A stretch of DNA of 64,000 bases from Topomyia yanbarensis (lineage: Eukaryota > Arthropoda > Insecta > Diptera > Culicidae), in contig NC_080671.1 in the NCBI RefSeq assembly GCF_030247195.1, forward strand, positions 29,257,543-29,321,542, in the 5' to 3' direction. Position 1 is the stretch's first letter. Each line of letters begins with the position of its first letter. The position numbers and the translations under genes are program-made. Positions 12,108-23,299 of this stretch are shown one piece after another. Under the pieces are notes generated by a model, which ran no database searches, was not told the origin of the DNA, and saw only the letters and a list, made by a program, of their open reading frames with translations.

Positions 12108-13285
12108 TGACCCTAATCCATATTGCAGTAAACCCTTTCAAAACTGAACTCAATATGATAGGAAATTATGATTATGATTGATTTCAGAACTCTGGAATGA
12201 ATTTCTATTGGAATATTTTTAGACAGGTATTTGATATTGATGTTATTAGACAACTGTGAGATCAAGACAAATAGATCAGTTACAGATCAAGATCGCATTC
12301 CCACAATTTTTCAAAGGTCCTCATGATGTTTCAAACAATAGGTTATCAATGTACTGATCAGATAATTATCATTGCAATATTGAATTAAATCAGGCAGCAT
12401 CAATAAATTTTTAACTTTAATCCATTTTGTTTGGGTGAGGGGAGGGTGTTGTTTAAACCTCAAAGCATCCTCTTGGCTACAGCACTGCTTGGAGTTATTC
12501 ATTTCGCTTTTGATTTTCCGAGATATGTTTCAGATCGATCCGATAGTTGTAAGTCAGAAGGTTCGCGCAAATTAAATTTTTCACACCGATAAGTGATCAA
12601 GTTCTATCTAGACAACTTGGACTTGTTTGGTTACTCTAGCGGTTGTAGATAAAAAATGAAATACGAAATTCATTTTATCGAAATAATACTTGGTTCATTT
12701 AAATGTATTATTACTATATTGAACAATAAATAGGCGACAAAGGGAAATACACAAACAACAAGCCATAACTTTTAAAGTATTCGAAATATGTATTTGATGT
12801 CTTCAGTAAAGTTATTCGCAAAAGTAGGAGCTACAAATTTTTTGAAGGCATTATTTCAATAAATCACTTCCAACAAAATTCATGGCAATATCTCACTCTT
12901 AGGTGGATTAATTAGTAAAATTACAATACAAAAAGAAAGGGCATATTGTATGCTTTAAATTCTCCGAAGATGCTACGAAGATAATCCATTTTGATGCTAA
13001 TACTACATTGAATGTTTTTGGTCTTATTTCTGGCAATGGGAAATGATAAAAATCTTTCGTCCGCACTTAATGTTAAATATCTCTTTTGATAATAGCTCAA
13101 CAATCTATAACTCGTTCGAAAGGTATTCGTATAACCTTTCTAAAAATATATAAATTGTTCAGTTACGTTGTCAATTTCGGCAGAAAATTTCAAAAACTGC
13201 AAAAAACGCGATTTTTGCACCTTCAAACATTCATATCTTGGAAACTAAACATCAGAATCAAAAACCATTTAATAGCGTTCTGACT

Positions 13286-13440
13286 GGGTGGTAGGCCATT
13301 CATTTAAAATTAGTTTGGATAAGATCGATTCAGCCATTGCTGAGAAACACGAATGAGAGTTTGTCCGTTACATACACAGACAGATACACACACATACATT
13401 GTCCCAAATCGTCGAGCTGAGTCGATTGGTATATAAAACA
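13286..13440 (+). repeat. Mosquito dispersed repeat fragment, variant subfamily
   Basis: It carries 'cattcatttaaaattag', 'gattcagccattgctgagaaac', a short CA/CATA stretch and 'gtcgagctgagtcgattggtatata'. This parallels the module order of the main family, but the terminal 'ggccctccgggcc' is missing, so it is a truncated or variant copy. Confidence 0.55.
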
Positions 13441-14775
13441 AATCTTATATTTTACGAAAATTGGTTTTATGAAACCTGCATTGAAAAAACTAAACACGAA
13501 AAACTATTGAATTGATTCAATACTCAAACACAGGCCCGTAGCCAGGATTTTGTTTCGGGAGGGGCTTAAAAAAAATTGCATAAAGCTTTTAATTCTGACA
13601 ATTTGATATAGTCACTAGAAACTAAATTAAATTTTGAAAAGCTCATAATGAAATGAATTTCAAATCTAAGACAATCCTAAAAATATGTTCATTGTCACAA
13701 GAAAGGTTATAGTACTTACTCTCGTTACAACAAAGTATATTCTAGAGTTCACAGTGTTTATGCGCTAACCGAATATGACAATGCTTGACGGTGCTGGAAA
13801 ACACTAGGTGTTCCAAGCTACACCTTTAAAAGGCGTAGAAGATGCTAAACCGAAATGAGTAGAAAAATATCCATAAAATGTTCGAACGAAGAGAATGTCG
13901 AAATTCGCACAAAATCTTCTGATTTAGCGAGCGATTTGTAGATGCCCAGAGACGGTTCAACTTCTATTTTCTTTGTCTTGCGTTCTGCGAGTATTACCAG
14001 TTCTATTTAAATGAAACTATTTTCAAGACTAGCCTTGGTCTGGTAGATTAGAGATTAGAGGATTTTTGGTGATCAATAGGATCAAAATATAAATTTAAAT
14101 GATTAAATAAACTGAAGGAAACTGCCCACAATTTAATTTATTAAAGAAAATTGTCTACAAATCGAACGAAAACACTGATTACTAATATCTTTTAATTTTC
14201 CTTCAAGTCGCCAGTCGCCGTGCATATTTCGTTCACCGTGCTGTTTCAAAATCACGAAATTTAAAGAACTAGCTCCTTGAATCTATCGGAGAGATCCAGA
14301 TCCCAAATCCTCTCGTTTCATCGTTTTATTGAAACATTCCAACTAAAGTTGAATCAAAATTTTAAATACACGGTAAGTTGATCATATAACGTGCACTGGT
14401 GCCAAACAAACTACTTATTCTCGTTTTGTTGCTAATAGTTTTATATTATTTCTAAATTGTGACGTATTTAGATAGGTATTTTTACGGTGACTATGAGAGC
14501 GGTTTTCATTTTGATAAAAAACAGAGTTGGAAGTCACGTCAAATCCACCTAAACGCACGGTAACTGGTGACTTAACGGTACGTGAAATTTGTTAAATGTA
14601 TTACCAAAATAACTAGAATGTCTATCTTCTGACGTCGCAAAAAGCAGAAGCAAAAAAAATTGCTACGCTTTAGCAGGCTATAGGCACCAGTGAATCAAGC
14701 TAGCTATTGTTCTATATCAGTGCACATACAAATTGTATCGTTGCTCCTGGCTGCGGAGTGAAATGAGTTTGCCAA

Positions 14776-15725
14776 ATGAAGCAAAAGTGTCTGTGCTACG
14801 GGATAACACGAACAGTTCAGGAAGTGGAACAATTAGTTAAAGTGAAAATTGAGCTTAATCTCGCTGAAGTTACCTACATTCAGCTACATCACGTAAAAAA
14901 CTGTGTTTTGATCACGTTTAGAAGCTTAGCACAGGCCGAAAACTTCATTGCAAAGAACAACATGCAACACGAGGTCGAATTTAATAACACCAGAATCAAG
15001 ATCCCCGTGCATATGGAAAACGACATGGTGGACGTGCGTATCCATGATTTGGCCCCGCGCACGAAGGAAGATTTCATCAAACGAATCATGTCGCAAATGG
15101 AGAAGTAGAATCTATTACGAATGATACCTAGAAAATTTTTTTCACCGGCATTCCCAACGGCGTTCGTATTGTGAGAATGCGAGTGACTAAACCAATACCT
15201 TCTTACATGACTATCGAATGCAAATCACCGAAGGATGGCGTGACCTATAAGCAAACAACGCTAATCACATATCCCGGGCAGACCCCAACATGCCAATTCT
15301 GTAACTATACAGCCTACTACGGAAAAACATGCGCCGAAGCAACTAGTCAAAACTCATCTACTACAGCCAACTCTAACTAGCAGCCACCGATACCTTCAGA
15401 TAAACCTAAAACAACGATCCAATTACCCAATAATGCAGGTGCAACGACCACGACAACCGCTCCCAAACCAACAACTAGCATCGCCAATAAAGAAGCAAAT
15501 ACCGATGAAGACGGATATACAACAGCGACCCATAAGAACAAGAAACAAATAAGAACCTCTGATCGTGAACAGCAAGAAAGCAGTACCGATGACGACATGG
15601 ACGGGAACGATAACGCGAGAGAAGGCAGACTGAATGACCCCCAAGCGGCCTCACCACCAAGGAAAAAGATCTCAACACGCAGCAGCAAACTGCGTCAACA
15701 AGATCTGGCAGACCGACATTCTTAG
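14776..15725 (+). pseudogene. Non-LTR retrotransposon ORF1 (gag-like), broken, ORF1-only relic
   Basis: The first part (14776-15108, 110 residues) has an RNA-recognition-like mix of short hydrophobic strands. The reading then changes frame around 15110-15140. It continues with the typical ORF1 segment 'IPNGVRIVRMRVTKPIPSY' and a CCHC-type knuckle, CQFCNYTAYYGKTC, in which the expected histidine is tyrosine. After a TAG at 15378-15380 the same frame goes on through a Thr/Asn-rich acidic tail to a TAG at 15723-15725. A polyadenylation-like AATAAA lies at 15789-15794. No RT follows. This resembles ORF1 proteins of Jockey/LOA-type insect LINEs, which bind element RNA. With one frameshift, one stop and a damaged knuckle it cannot be functional. 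The clade is uncertain. Confidence 0.7.
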
Positions 15726-17600
15726 ATTTTTTTTTAATTTTTATTTATTGACCCACGGCTCAGTTATGCTAACGCATTGAGCCGTTTCAAATAAAACTTT
15801 AGATTGGAAAAAAGAACTTGATAGTATTAATATGAACAAGCTCAATAATTTCAGCATCTTTTTATTCCGACACATGGACGGGTATACATCGCACTTACTT
15901 CACCTCTGCCGAAGAGTAACGTAAGGCCAACTTTCTTTGATGATTTCTGTTGTTCTGTAGTTGAGTGCCCAGAAAATATAGAACAGCTGCTCTTGGGTCG
16001 ATTTCAATTTATTTATTATTTTCTCTCTCTTTTTCTTCGTGATCTCTGCTCATCTCTCTCATTTTATTTCATAACGAACACAAATAAAACGAAAACATGA
16101 AATCGAAACATTAATCCCAACTTATTGACTGTAGACTCAACGAGTTACAACATTTTAGTCGCTCTTCGTGATAGGCTACTGATGTTTGTTCACTTTATCG
16201 TCACGTCGTTTTTAGACTTACATGGACATTAATTGGAAACCATCGAAAGAAACATGAATGCTACTGCTTACAACATTAAGTTTATTATGACTGATTGACT
16301 AATATGTGGTTTAGCATCAATTGACATCCGTTGAAAAGTAAGGATAAAATTACAACAGATAGTCCTACCGCTACTATGTACGTTTCTGTATGTCAAAAAC
16401 ATTAGTAATATACGACGGTATACAATTAGTGGGTTGATGAACACCTCAGAAAAACCACTGTTTTACCACTTTTTGGCTTGTTTATTTTTTGGTGTTTTTC
16501 TTGCTTATTGTTCGATTGTTTAAAATATCACTAATTTGCGGACTAATAATGTTTAAATACGGAACGCATTCTCCGCATAAAATGAAATTGAGTGTCAACC
16601 GAAATACTTTACTATTGCATTAAAATGACGCGAAAACAATTACTGTCTTCTCGACTATATTGTCATCAACTAACGGAAATGTTTTTGTCTAGCACGCTTG
16701 AGTGAGATGCCTGATGTTTCTACTAAGTGTACAGTGCACTAACCTATTACAGAAATTCAATTTGCTTATGCTTTAACTAACTTTATTCTGGCTAATATAT
16801 AACATGATATCTGAGTTTTGTTAGACACAACCACTAGCGATAAAGTTCTCATTTTGGGACAGTTTTTGAGCTCACTTTTCTATAAAACTTCTGCATTTTA
16901 TTATATATTTCGTTTATTTTATTCGGTTCAATGCATTAGCTAAATGAAGCCTTGTGTCTTCAATATATTTCCATGATGTGAACAATGAAAGTGATAAAAC
17001 GTAAATGGTTGTCCTACAGATCTCGTGCGAACAACTAACGATTGCGTGTGGAGAACTATTTACTAGGCTGGGAAATATTTTTCCTAACCAACAGTGTCGC
17101 GGTGGTTGTTCATTTCTATCTCGTACACTTCCTTATCATCATAGTGGTTACTGCCACGTCCATGTTCGCGAATTTCTGACGGGTCACGAGTGTCGACTTC
17201 CTCAATGATGGTGCCGACCATTGATTTTGAGATACTAGACGCAGTTTTTGCCGTCAATATTATCCGAACAGCAGCCAAAATTTGGCAAATGTTTGTTTTT
17301 CAGGAAATGGTTTTGGAGACTATGTATATGCAAAGATATAATGTGTAAAATAATACTATCGCATTCAGTTTTTACGTGCAGGGTCAGGTTGGAGGAAATA
17401 TGTCTGTTCACCTAGATTTTCACCACAAAAACACCATTTAATATATAGGGAATTACTTCCTAGATGTGTCCTTTATAATAAATACCATTTTTTTCAAATG
17501 TGACAGGAATCTTTTAATAGCCACGGTGCAAGTAAGTGGTATCAGATCTTGTAGCCGAGCAATGATTTTCTCATCGTCCATATATATGAGGATCAACCAC
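15726..17600. other. Unassigned AT-rich DNA inside the hAT-like unit
   Basis: No sustained frame is present. The minus-strand frame at about 17084-17278 and neighbouring short frames have no motif I recognise. They may be remnants of the element's lost coding region or unrelated. Confidence 0.35.
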
Positions 17601-17757
17601 ATGTTTCAAGTTGTTATGCAAAATGACTGGTTTCGCTGGGCTAATTTGTTAAATGGCATCAGTACTGAACGCCTGACAAGGTTAAACTCGTTAAAGGCGA
17701 TGTTCGTAAGCATAACCTCCATATTCACCTTCAGCAAATATTTCACATCATGAATGT

Positions 17758-17861
17758 TGCTCCAGCCAAATACGGAGGCTATTGACTTCAGGTCTTTTCG
17801 CATAAGATCGATCTTATGCGAAAAGACCGGAAGTCAATAGCCTCCGTATTTGGCTGGAGCA
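17758..17861. repeat. Near-perfect 104-bp palindrome without a loop
   Basis: The centre is AAGATC|GATCTT, between 17809 and 17810. Each 52-base arm runs outward through 'ggtcttttcgcataagat' and its complement to 'gctccagccaaatacggagg'. One mismatch (17790 against 17829) is visible. There is no spacer. It does not resemble a transposon terminus. It looks like an inverted duplication of part of an open minus-strand stretch (17606-17803), created either by template switching in the genome or by a chimeric read in the assembly. Confidence 0.9.
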
Positions 17862-18370
17862 CTACTTCTTGCTTCTGCGATTCAATCATTCGACAGATCC
17901 CCACAGCAAGAATTAAAGTAACAATTTCTTTTGTTCTTCCGACGAGTCACACAACATGAAGGGAACTGTTTTATCACACTCAGCATACTGAGTAGATATC
18001 CTGACCGCTGTCTTCGGTGGTTCGAAATAGCAATCTTCCTCACAATTCTCGCATTAATTTGTTGAAACCAAACAAGATACATTTTGTTTAAGAGTCACCG
18101 AAAAACAGGTTGTTTCTTAAATTTATTTCTGAAAATTTTCGGGGGGGGCTTTAGCCCCCTAGCCCCCCCTCTGGCTACGTGCCTGCTCAAACACATGAAA
18201 TGCACACGGTTGTCACTTCAATATCTAATCCAGTATGAGAGATTGGGTTTTCAAATGGAATTCATGCGAACATGGTGTTAAGAGCACATCAACATCATAA
18301 AAAAATACCACTAAATAATATTTCCAAATGAATTGCACGTGACGGTTTAGCGTTTTATCCAAAGAATTAA

Positions 18371-19262
18371 CCGTTGTGTGTCCGACGCGGTACCCGGGTA
18401 CCTTTTTAAGTTTCAATTAATTAAATTCCTATGTTTTATCCATAGCTGGAAATTGAAATTTTGTGACATCTTAGAACTTCACTAAGTCAAGCTTTTGGGT
18501 TAATAATATTGTTGATATAGTAAGGGTGGGAGTGAGGAGGGGCTCCTGAATTTTTTTACTACGTAACAGGCCGACGTGGGTACCCGGGTACCCACAAAAC
18601 TAAAATGCTCAAACACTAAGGTAATATCCGATACTTTTGGCCGTGTTGGATTCAGGAACTCATCCACTTTTGGACTTGGTAAAAATGAATCGGGTTACTC
18701 CATTCGGTTCCCGGGAATCCGGGTTTCCGGAATCAGGTTCCAGTGCGGGGGTACTATTTGCGAACTTCAATGGGATACTAGCAATATGGGCAATTAAATT
18801 CTTGGAATTGCATCAGTAGGCTGCATCTCGTGGTTTTGGAACCATTTGGTAATTTGACCCCGGAACGGACATTCCGGAGCAGGTTCCCGTGAGGCCGTGA
18901 GTGACCATTCCATTCCAATTCCATTTTTCAAATTGCCATAGGGCCCCGTAACAATAAAAAATAGACTTCCGAGACAATTTTAAGAGTTTTGATACTCATA
19001 TTGCTAGGACATTATGAAAAATTTATAAATCATATCCTAGTACTGGAACATTACTCCGGAAAATCCGGATTACCAAAACCCAGATCCATTATTGCGGTTC
19101 TATTGTACAGAATCAAAAAGTAGACAAGTTCCTGAATCCAAAACATCTACAAGTGTCCAAATTGGTTAAAGTAAGCCAAAGTTATGAGCATTTCAATTTG
19201 TGGGTACCCGGGTACCCTCGTTGGCCTGTTAAAGGTGTTTTTTTTTGTTGGACACATAACTG
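18371..19262 (+). mobile_element. Palindrome-rich non-autonomous DNA element, copy 1 (892 bp)
   Basis: The ends are CCGTTGTGTGTCCGAC and, as reverse complement, CAGTTATGTGTCCAAC. The flanks are TTAA at 18367-18370 and 19263-19266. A second inverted pair lies inside: 'acaggccgacgtgggtaccc' from about 18567, and its inverse ending at about 19231. Three GGTACCCGGGTACC-type palindromes occur at 18389-18402, 18576-18595 and 19202-19217. There is no coding capacity. TTAA duplication fits piggyBac- or Sola-type mobilisation, but copy 2 has TTAT. The nested pairs may mean one MITE inserted in another before the composite spread. Confidence 0.8.
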
Positions 19263-19465
19263 TTAATTAGTAGAATAAATGGTGAAATCAATAGTTTTGC
19301 ACTACATGTTTTCACGTGAAAATCATGTGGAAAGTTCATACTTTTCGACTCAATAGCATGGCAGTGAACATTCAATGGAAAACTGTCATATTCACGTGGA
19401 ATTTGTTGGAATTTACTTTAAAACACCACATGAATTGCGTTTTAAAGGATTTTCATATTAAATTA

Positions 19466-19603
19466 CAAGGGGTTTCCAACAACAGTAATCAGGGTAATTG
19501 TATTTATTCTTAAAATATTTCACGTAATCCACCATAGATACAATGTAATCAGTTAATCTTAAAGTAATCGTAAAGCAAATCGACACTGCAAGACCAATTT
19601 TAT
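19466..19603 (+). repeat. GATTAC-rich repeat, copy 1
   Basis: It starts CAAGGGGTTTCCAAC and ends near 'caagaccaattttat'. Between them the sequence is dominated by the word GTAATC and variants. Related copies lie at 25067-25260 (same orientation) and 28700-28920 (opposite). Confidence 0.7.
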
Positions 19604-21385
19604 TTCGATTTTCGCCTATTGGCTTTCACTTTTTAAATATTATTCCACAAATGAATTTCACAAGATATTTTACTTGTGGCTTAATAACATCGCGTATACT
19701 TCAATTTCAGTCGAAACCTGTATTTCAGAATATATCAAAATGATAGGGCCACAAACTCTAGTGTAATAACTATCGAGGCATAACGATTCTCATTGCCGCC
19801 GACAAGGTATCCTCTCGTGTTCTGTTTAGTAATTACACCCGTTGGAAATATCCTTTATCGGCGAATGCCAAAGTGGGTGTTTAAACATTTTTGTTTTTTT
19901 AAATAGCGTGGACAAAAAAAGGATTAATGATAAACTGGGTCATATAACAATGTGAGTAAGAAACAGGATTGTGTCTACTTTCAAAAAAATAACTTGCATT
20001 AAATGTTACTGGATCTTTCTAACACGCATTCCCCGTTGTGTTTTTCGATTTCGAATTATATTAAATTTTGGCATTTGTCACATAATCGTCATCATAAAAA
20101 TGACTTACGTTTTACCCTCTAATTATAAAAAAAAATTTCACTCCTGGTAAACACGTTACGAAATCATATCTTTAATATTTTTTATTCAGTTAAAATTCGT
20201 TATGTTTCAGTTTAGCTAACTTTTCCTGCACAAAATGTTTTAAAATGTTACATGCATTTGACAAAGCATTGATTCTTATTTTTACACACGACTTCTCAGC
20301 CATTCTTTTTTATCTAATGACCTATTCCTTAAATTCTTGGGAAAAAAAGTAATCCGTGGATTTCGCTTCTTGCTAGACTTATTCCAACTTAAGAGGAAAA
20401 CATTTCCACGCCTCATGCTGCTTTTAATAGCTCGTCGTCGAAGAAATCCGCAAAAATTCTGTGGTGTTTTGAAAACACAAAATACAGAAACCGAAATGTC
20501 GCATTAGAGGACGATATGGCAAAATATTGAATCTCCTCGTTATCGTTGCATTCATCAAGAATTCTGCTTTATTTCAAAATGCAGAGTATTGCATCGTTGC
20601 AGATATGTATGAATTTAGATTTTCTAGGTATCATACATTTTTGCCTTTCTCAATAGAAATGTATTACAATTGCTCTGAAAACCGGCTTTTTCAAGATAAG
20701 TACAACTCTTGGCAATGATTTGGGAACAAAACAACAATAAACACAAACGGTAGCACATTAACTGTTGGCTCCTGAAGCAAATGAGGTGTTTATTTGAGCT
20801 CTTCCGTAGTGAATTTTTAATATTTAGCTAGTTTATTTTAACTGACACGTTTACGTTAACTTGGCGGTGCCAACAATTTTATTGTTTCACAGCTTCAATT
20901 CTTTTCAACTTGAAATTATTTTTTATCTTAATTCAATGGCCATTCTAAAACCAGGAATATTGATAATATACAAAAGTTATTAATTGTATTCCTTTAGAAC
21001 TAAGATATTGGCTGAGCTTAATTTAGAATAAGAGAGACAATTCGGAACATTTTTGAAGACTTTGATAACATTTTAGCATTTTTAACTCGAGAGACTCCGT
21101 GATTTAACAATTAAAATTAGGAGAAACATTTTATGACATTTTGTAGGCGTGCACAATATTCTTTGGAAAACATTCACATGGGAAATCTATTCTTTTGAAA
21201 TACATTTACAACGGAGTCATTCACAAGAGCGACATTCATAAAGGGGATGTACTAGTAGAGATATCATATTAGGGACAGAGATGAGATAGCGGTCAACGAT
21301 GACAGGGAGAAGATGAACGCAAACTTACACCATTATGGCACACGGAAGATCATTCGACTGGTCTTTTTTTAGGGGCCAGACTTCC
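19604..21385. other. Unassigned AT-rich DNA
   Basis: No gene, repeat pair or structured element is recognised in this stretch. The frames are short and lack motifs. Confidence 0.4.
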
Positions 21386-21389
21386 AGGC

Positions 21390-22010
21390 CGTTATCAGCA
21401 TTTTTTCGATAGTTCAGCATTAGATTTTATGAGAGACACGTAGTAGAAATCAAACAATGTTAGAAAACAAAGACATACTGAATTTTGGATATTTATCTCC
21501 GGCACATCTAGAACCCAAAATAAATCGTTTAGTTGAGATCTGAAACGACATCTCATGACCAGACAACATGTTCGATGCCGTAATAATCCGTCGCGACAAG
21601 CTCCAAAATCCGTTCTCAATAAGCCTAATACGCCGGGAATGCGCATCCAATGCATAATGATTTGACAGGTGCATCAAATCACAACGTATATCTATCCCTT
21701 TGAAACTGGGTTTCGTAGACACTTTTGGGATAATAGAATGAGCTACCTTCCTACTGCTCAACAAGATTGGCCTTTTTTCGAGTATCCTTTGATGAGAAAA
21801 TAAAGGTAAAATTTGTTGAAGTAAATTGGTTTTATATAAAACTCGCATTCTAGCTAGAGTTTGCGCCATCTCAGTACCCGGAATGGAGCCATTGGAAAGG
21901 ACCCAAACTAAGATAATCTGGAATAATTCTTTAGAAAAAAACTCAGGAGTTTCTATGTATCCCCCCAGATAATACGAGCAGTGCTTTTCACTCTTCATCA
22001 GACTGAGAGC
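21390..22010 (-). pseudogene. Non-LTR retrotransposon RNase H and C-terminal region, decayed
   Basis: Reading from about 22000 downward, the frame has 'GSIPGTEMAQTLARM', which resembles the 'GN E AD LA' end of a retrotransposon RNase H domain. It then has 'HSIIPKVSTKPSFKGIDIR' and 'SNHYALDAHSRRI', a C-terminal signature I associate with mosquito I-type LINEs. A parallel copy on the other strand at 27613-28210 has the same two signatures. The expected cysteine/histidine cluster after 'DAH' is degraded, and the frame changes near 21650. RNase H would remove the RNA strand during reverse transcription; this fragment lacks RT and is dead. Confidence 0.65.
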
Positions 22011-22342
22011 CTCTATAGAACTTAAACTATCTGTAACGATGAACTAAAGGTCTATGGGCAGGGTGTCAACGATCCCAAGGATATACTAATCGCGGCTAAT
22101 TCAGAGATATAAATGGCAAAGCAGTAAAATTTTGAATAAATATGCCTTGACGGGAAATTGTTCAACATTGCGGCATTTGTCGGCGCTAGCAGCATTGCAA
22201 AGGTGAATGCAAAGTTAAGTGTCTGTAAGGCAATCTAACCGAGTTGTAATGAGCACCAAGAGAACATTGCAAGTTTTATTTGTGATATAATTCGTAGTCC
22301 GGTGCTTGAATGCGGTTAACGAGGCGTTTTTTCAGGAGACTT

Positions 22343-22710
22343 CGTGAAATCAGTTGACGCTAGATGTTTAAAAACGACGGACGGATTTTTTCGGGAGACT
22401 GTACGTGCTGATCGGCCAACTGAGCAAGCGATTTATAAGGGAATGCAACCAGCCTCTATCATACAAGAATACGAAGAATTCATTTGAATAGTTATTCCTT
22501 CACCAACCGTTATATTTATTTCCGATGGTTGGAAACTTGTAACAAAGCGTAAAAACTCGATATTTAAAAGATTCGATCGCAAGCCGTTCGTGTTTGACTA
22601 TCGTTAGTAAATTATAGACGCGAATCTTGAACTGTACATGCGTGGAATCAGTTGACGGTAGGTGTTTGATGGCGACGGACGGGACATCTATTCAGGAGAC
22701 TGTATATCAA
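22343..22710 (+). repeat. Two direct repeats about 300 bp apart
   Basis: 22343-22404 ('gtgaaatcagttgacgctag...gacggacgg') and 22641-22710 ('gtggaatcagttgacggtag...gacggacgg') are similar and in the same orientation. Both have 'gagactgta' downstream. The spacing suggests 5'-leader tandem units of a retroelement or two insertions of one fragment. No coding sense is seen. Confidence 0.55.
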
Positions 22711-23299
22711 GACCAGAATACTGAGGAAATAATTTTTTGGGAGCGTTGAATTGGTTAGTCAATTGATGAGTACGGTGCTTATCATTAGATAGGAATTAAC
22801 ACGAAGTAGCATCCAGCCATACATCGAGTAACGGTAGACGAACACACTTTTGCTTTTTTATCTCCTGACTCGTTTTTTTTTTAATTTCTTGTATCTCCCG
22901 TAATTTCTATGACACCATTCGTATTTTTCAAGTTTTCACTTTGCGCTGGGTTCTAGGCCCACATACAAATGAATTCCCAGACTAGCGGGTTAAATGGATG
23001 TCGAACAAAATTCGCCATCAATGAGAGTTCGATTATCCTTCAAAAATCATACGTATTAAACTTGGCCATGACCGATCTTCTTTTGGATCAAAGATAAGTA
23101 CTTTAAAGCTTTCAAAAAAATATTCAGCCGTTACAGATATCTCGAATGTTTGACCACATAAACTCATAATAATGATCCCCTGTCTAAAGCAAGCAACTGA
23201 CATTACCGACGATAAGTTTTATCCGAAGGACTACCGTGTCTACATGTCTGTTCATATAGTTGAGATCGAAGGTGTGCTTACTGCATCGATCTGATCTTG

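Larger units (their letters stand above)
13531..18185. mobile_element. 4.65-kb hAT-like DNA transposon with 8-bp duplication
   Basis: The left end CAGGCCCGTAGCCAG (13531-13545) and the right end, whose reverse complement is CAGGCACGTAGCCAG (18171-18185), match at 14 of 15 bases. Both continue into G/C-run sequence. The flanks are an exact 8-bp direct duplication, CTCAAACA, at 13523-13530 and 18186-18193. An 8-bp duplication with CAG-type termini is typical of hAT (P-type elements also make 8 bp). No transposase is recognisable inside. The visible content is an ORF1-type LINE relic at 14770-15795, unassigned AT-rich DNA, and broken frames near 17.0-18.1 kb that could be transposase remnants. 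The last point is a guess. Confidence 0.75.

Noticed and set aside
15377..15688. Minus-strand frames opposite the ORF1 tail
   Set aside because: They are hydrophobic shadows of the Thr/Asn/Asp-rich plus-strand ORF1.
17084..18082. Minus-strand frames considered as hAT transposase or chemoreceptor-like pieces
   Set aside because: No diagnostic motif was found in any frame, so the similarity was impressionistic.
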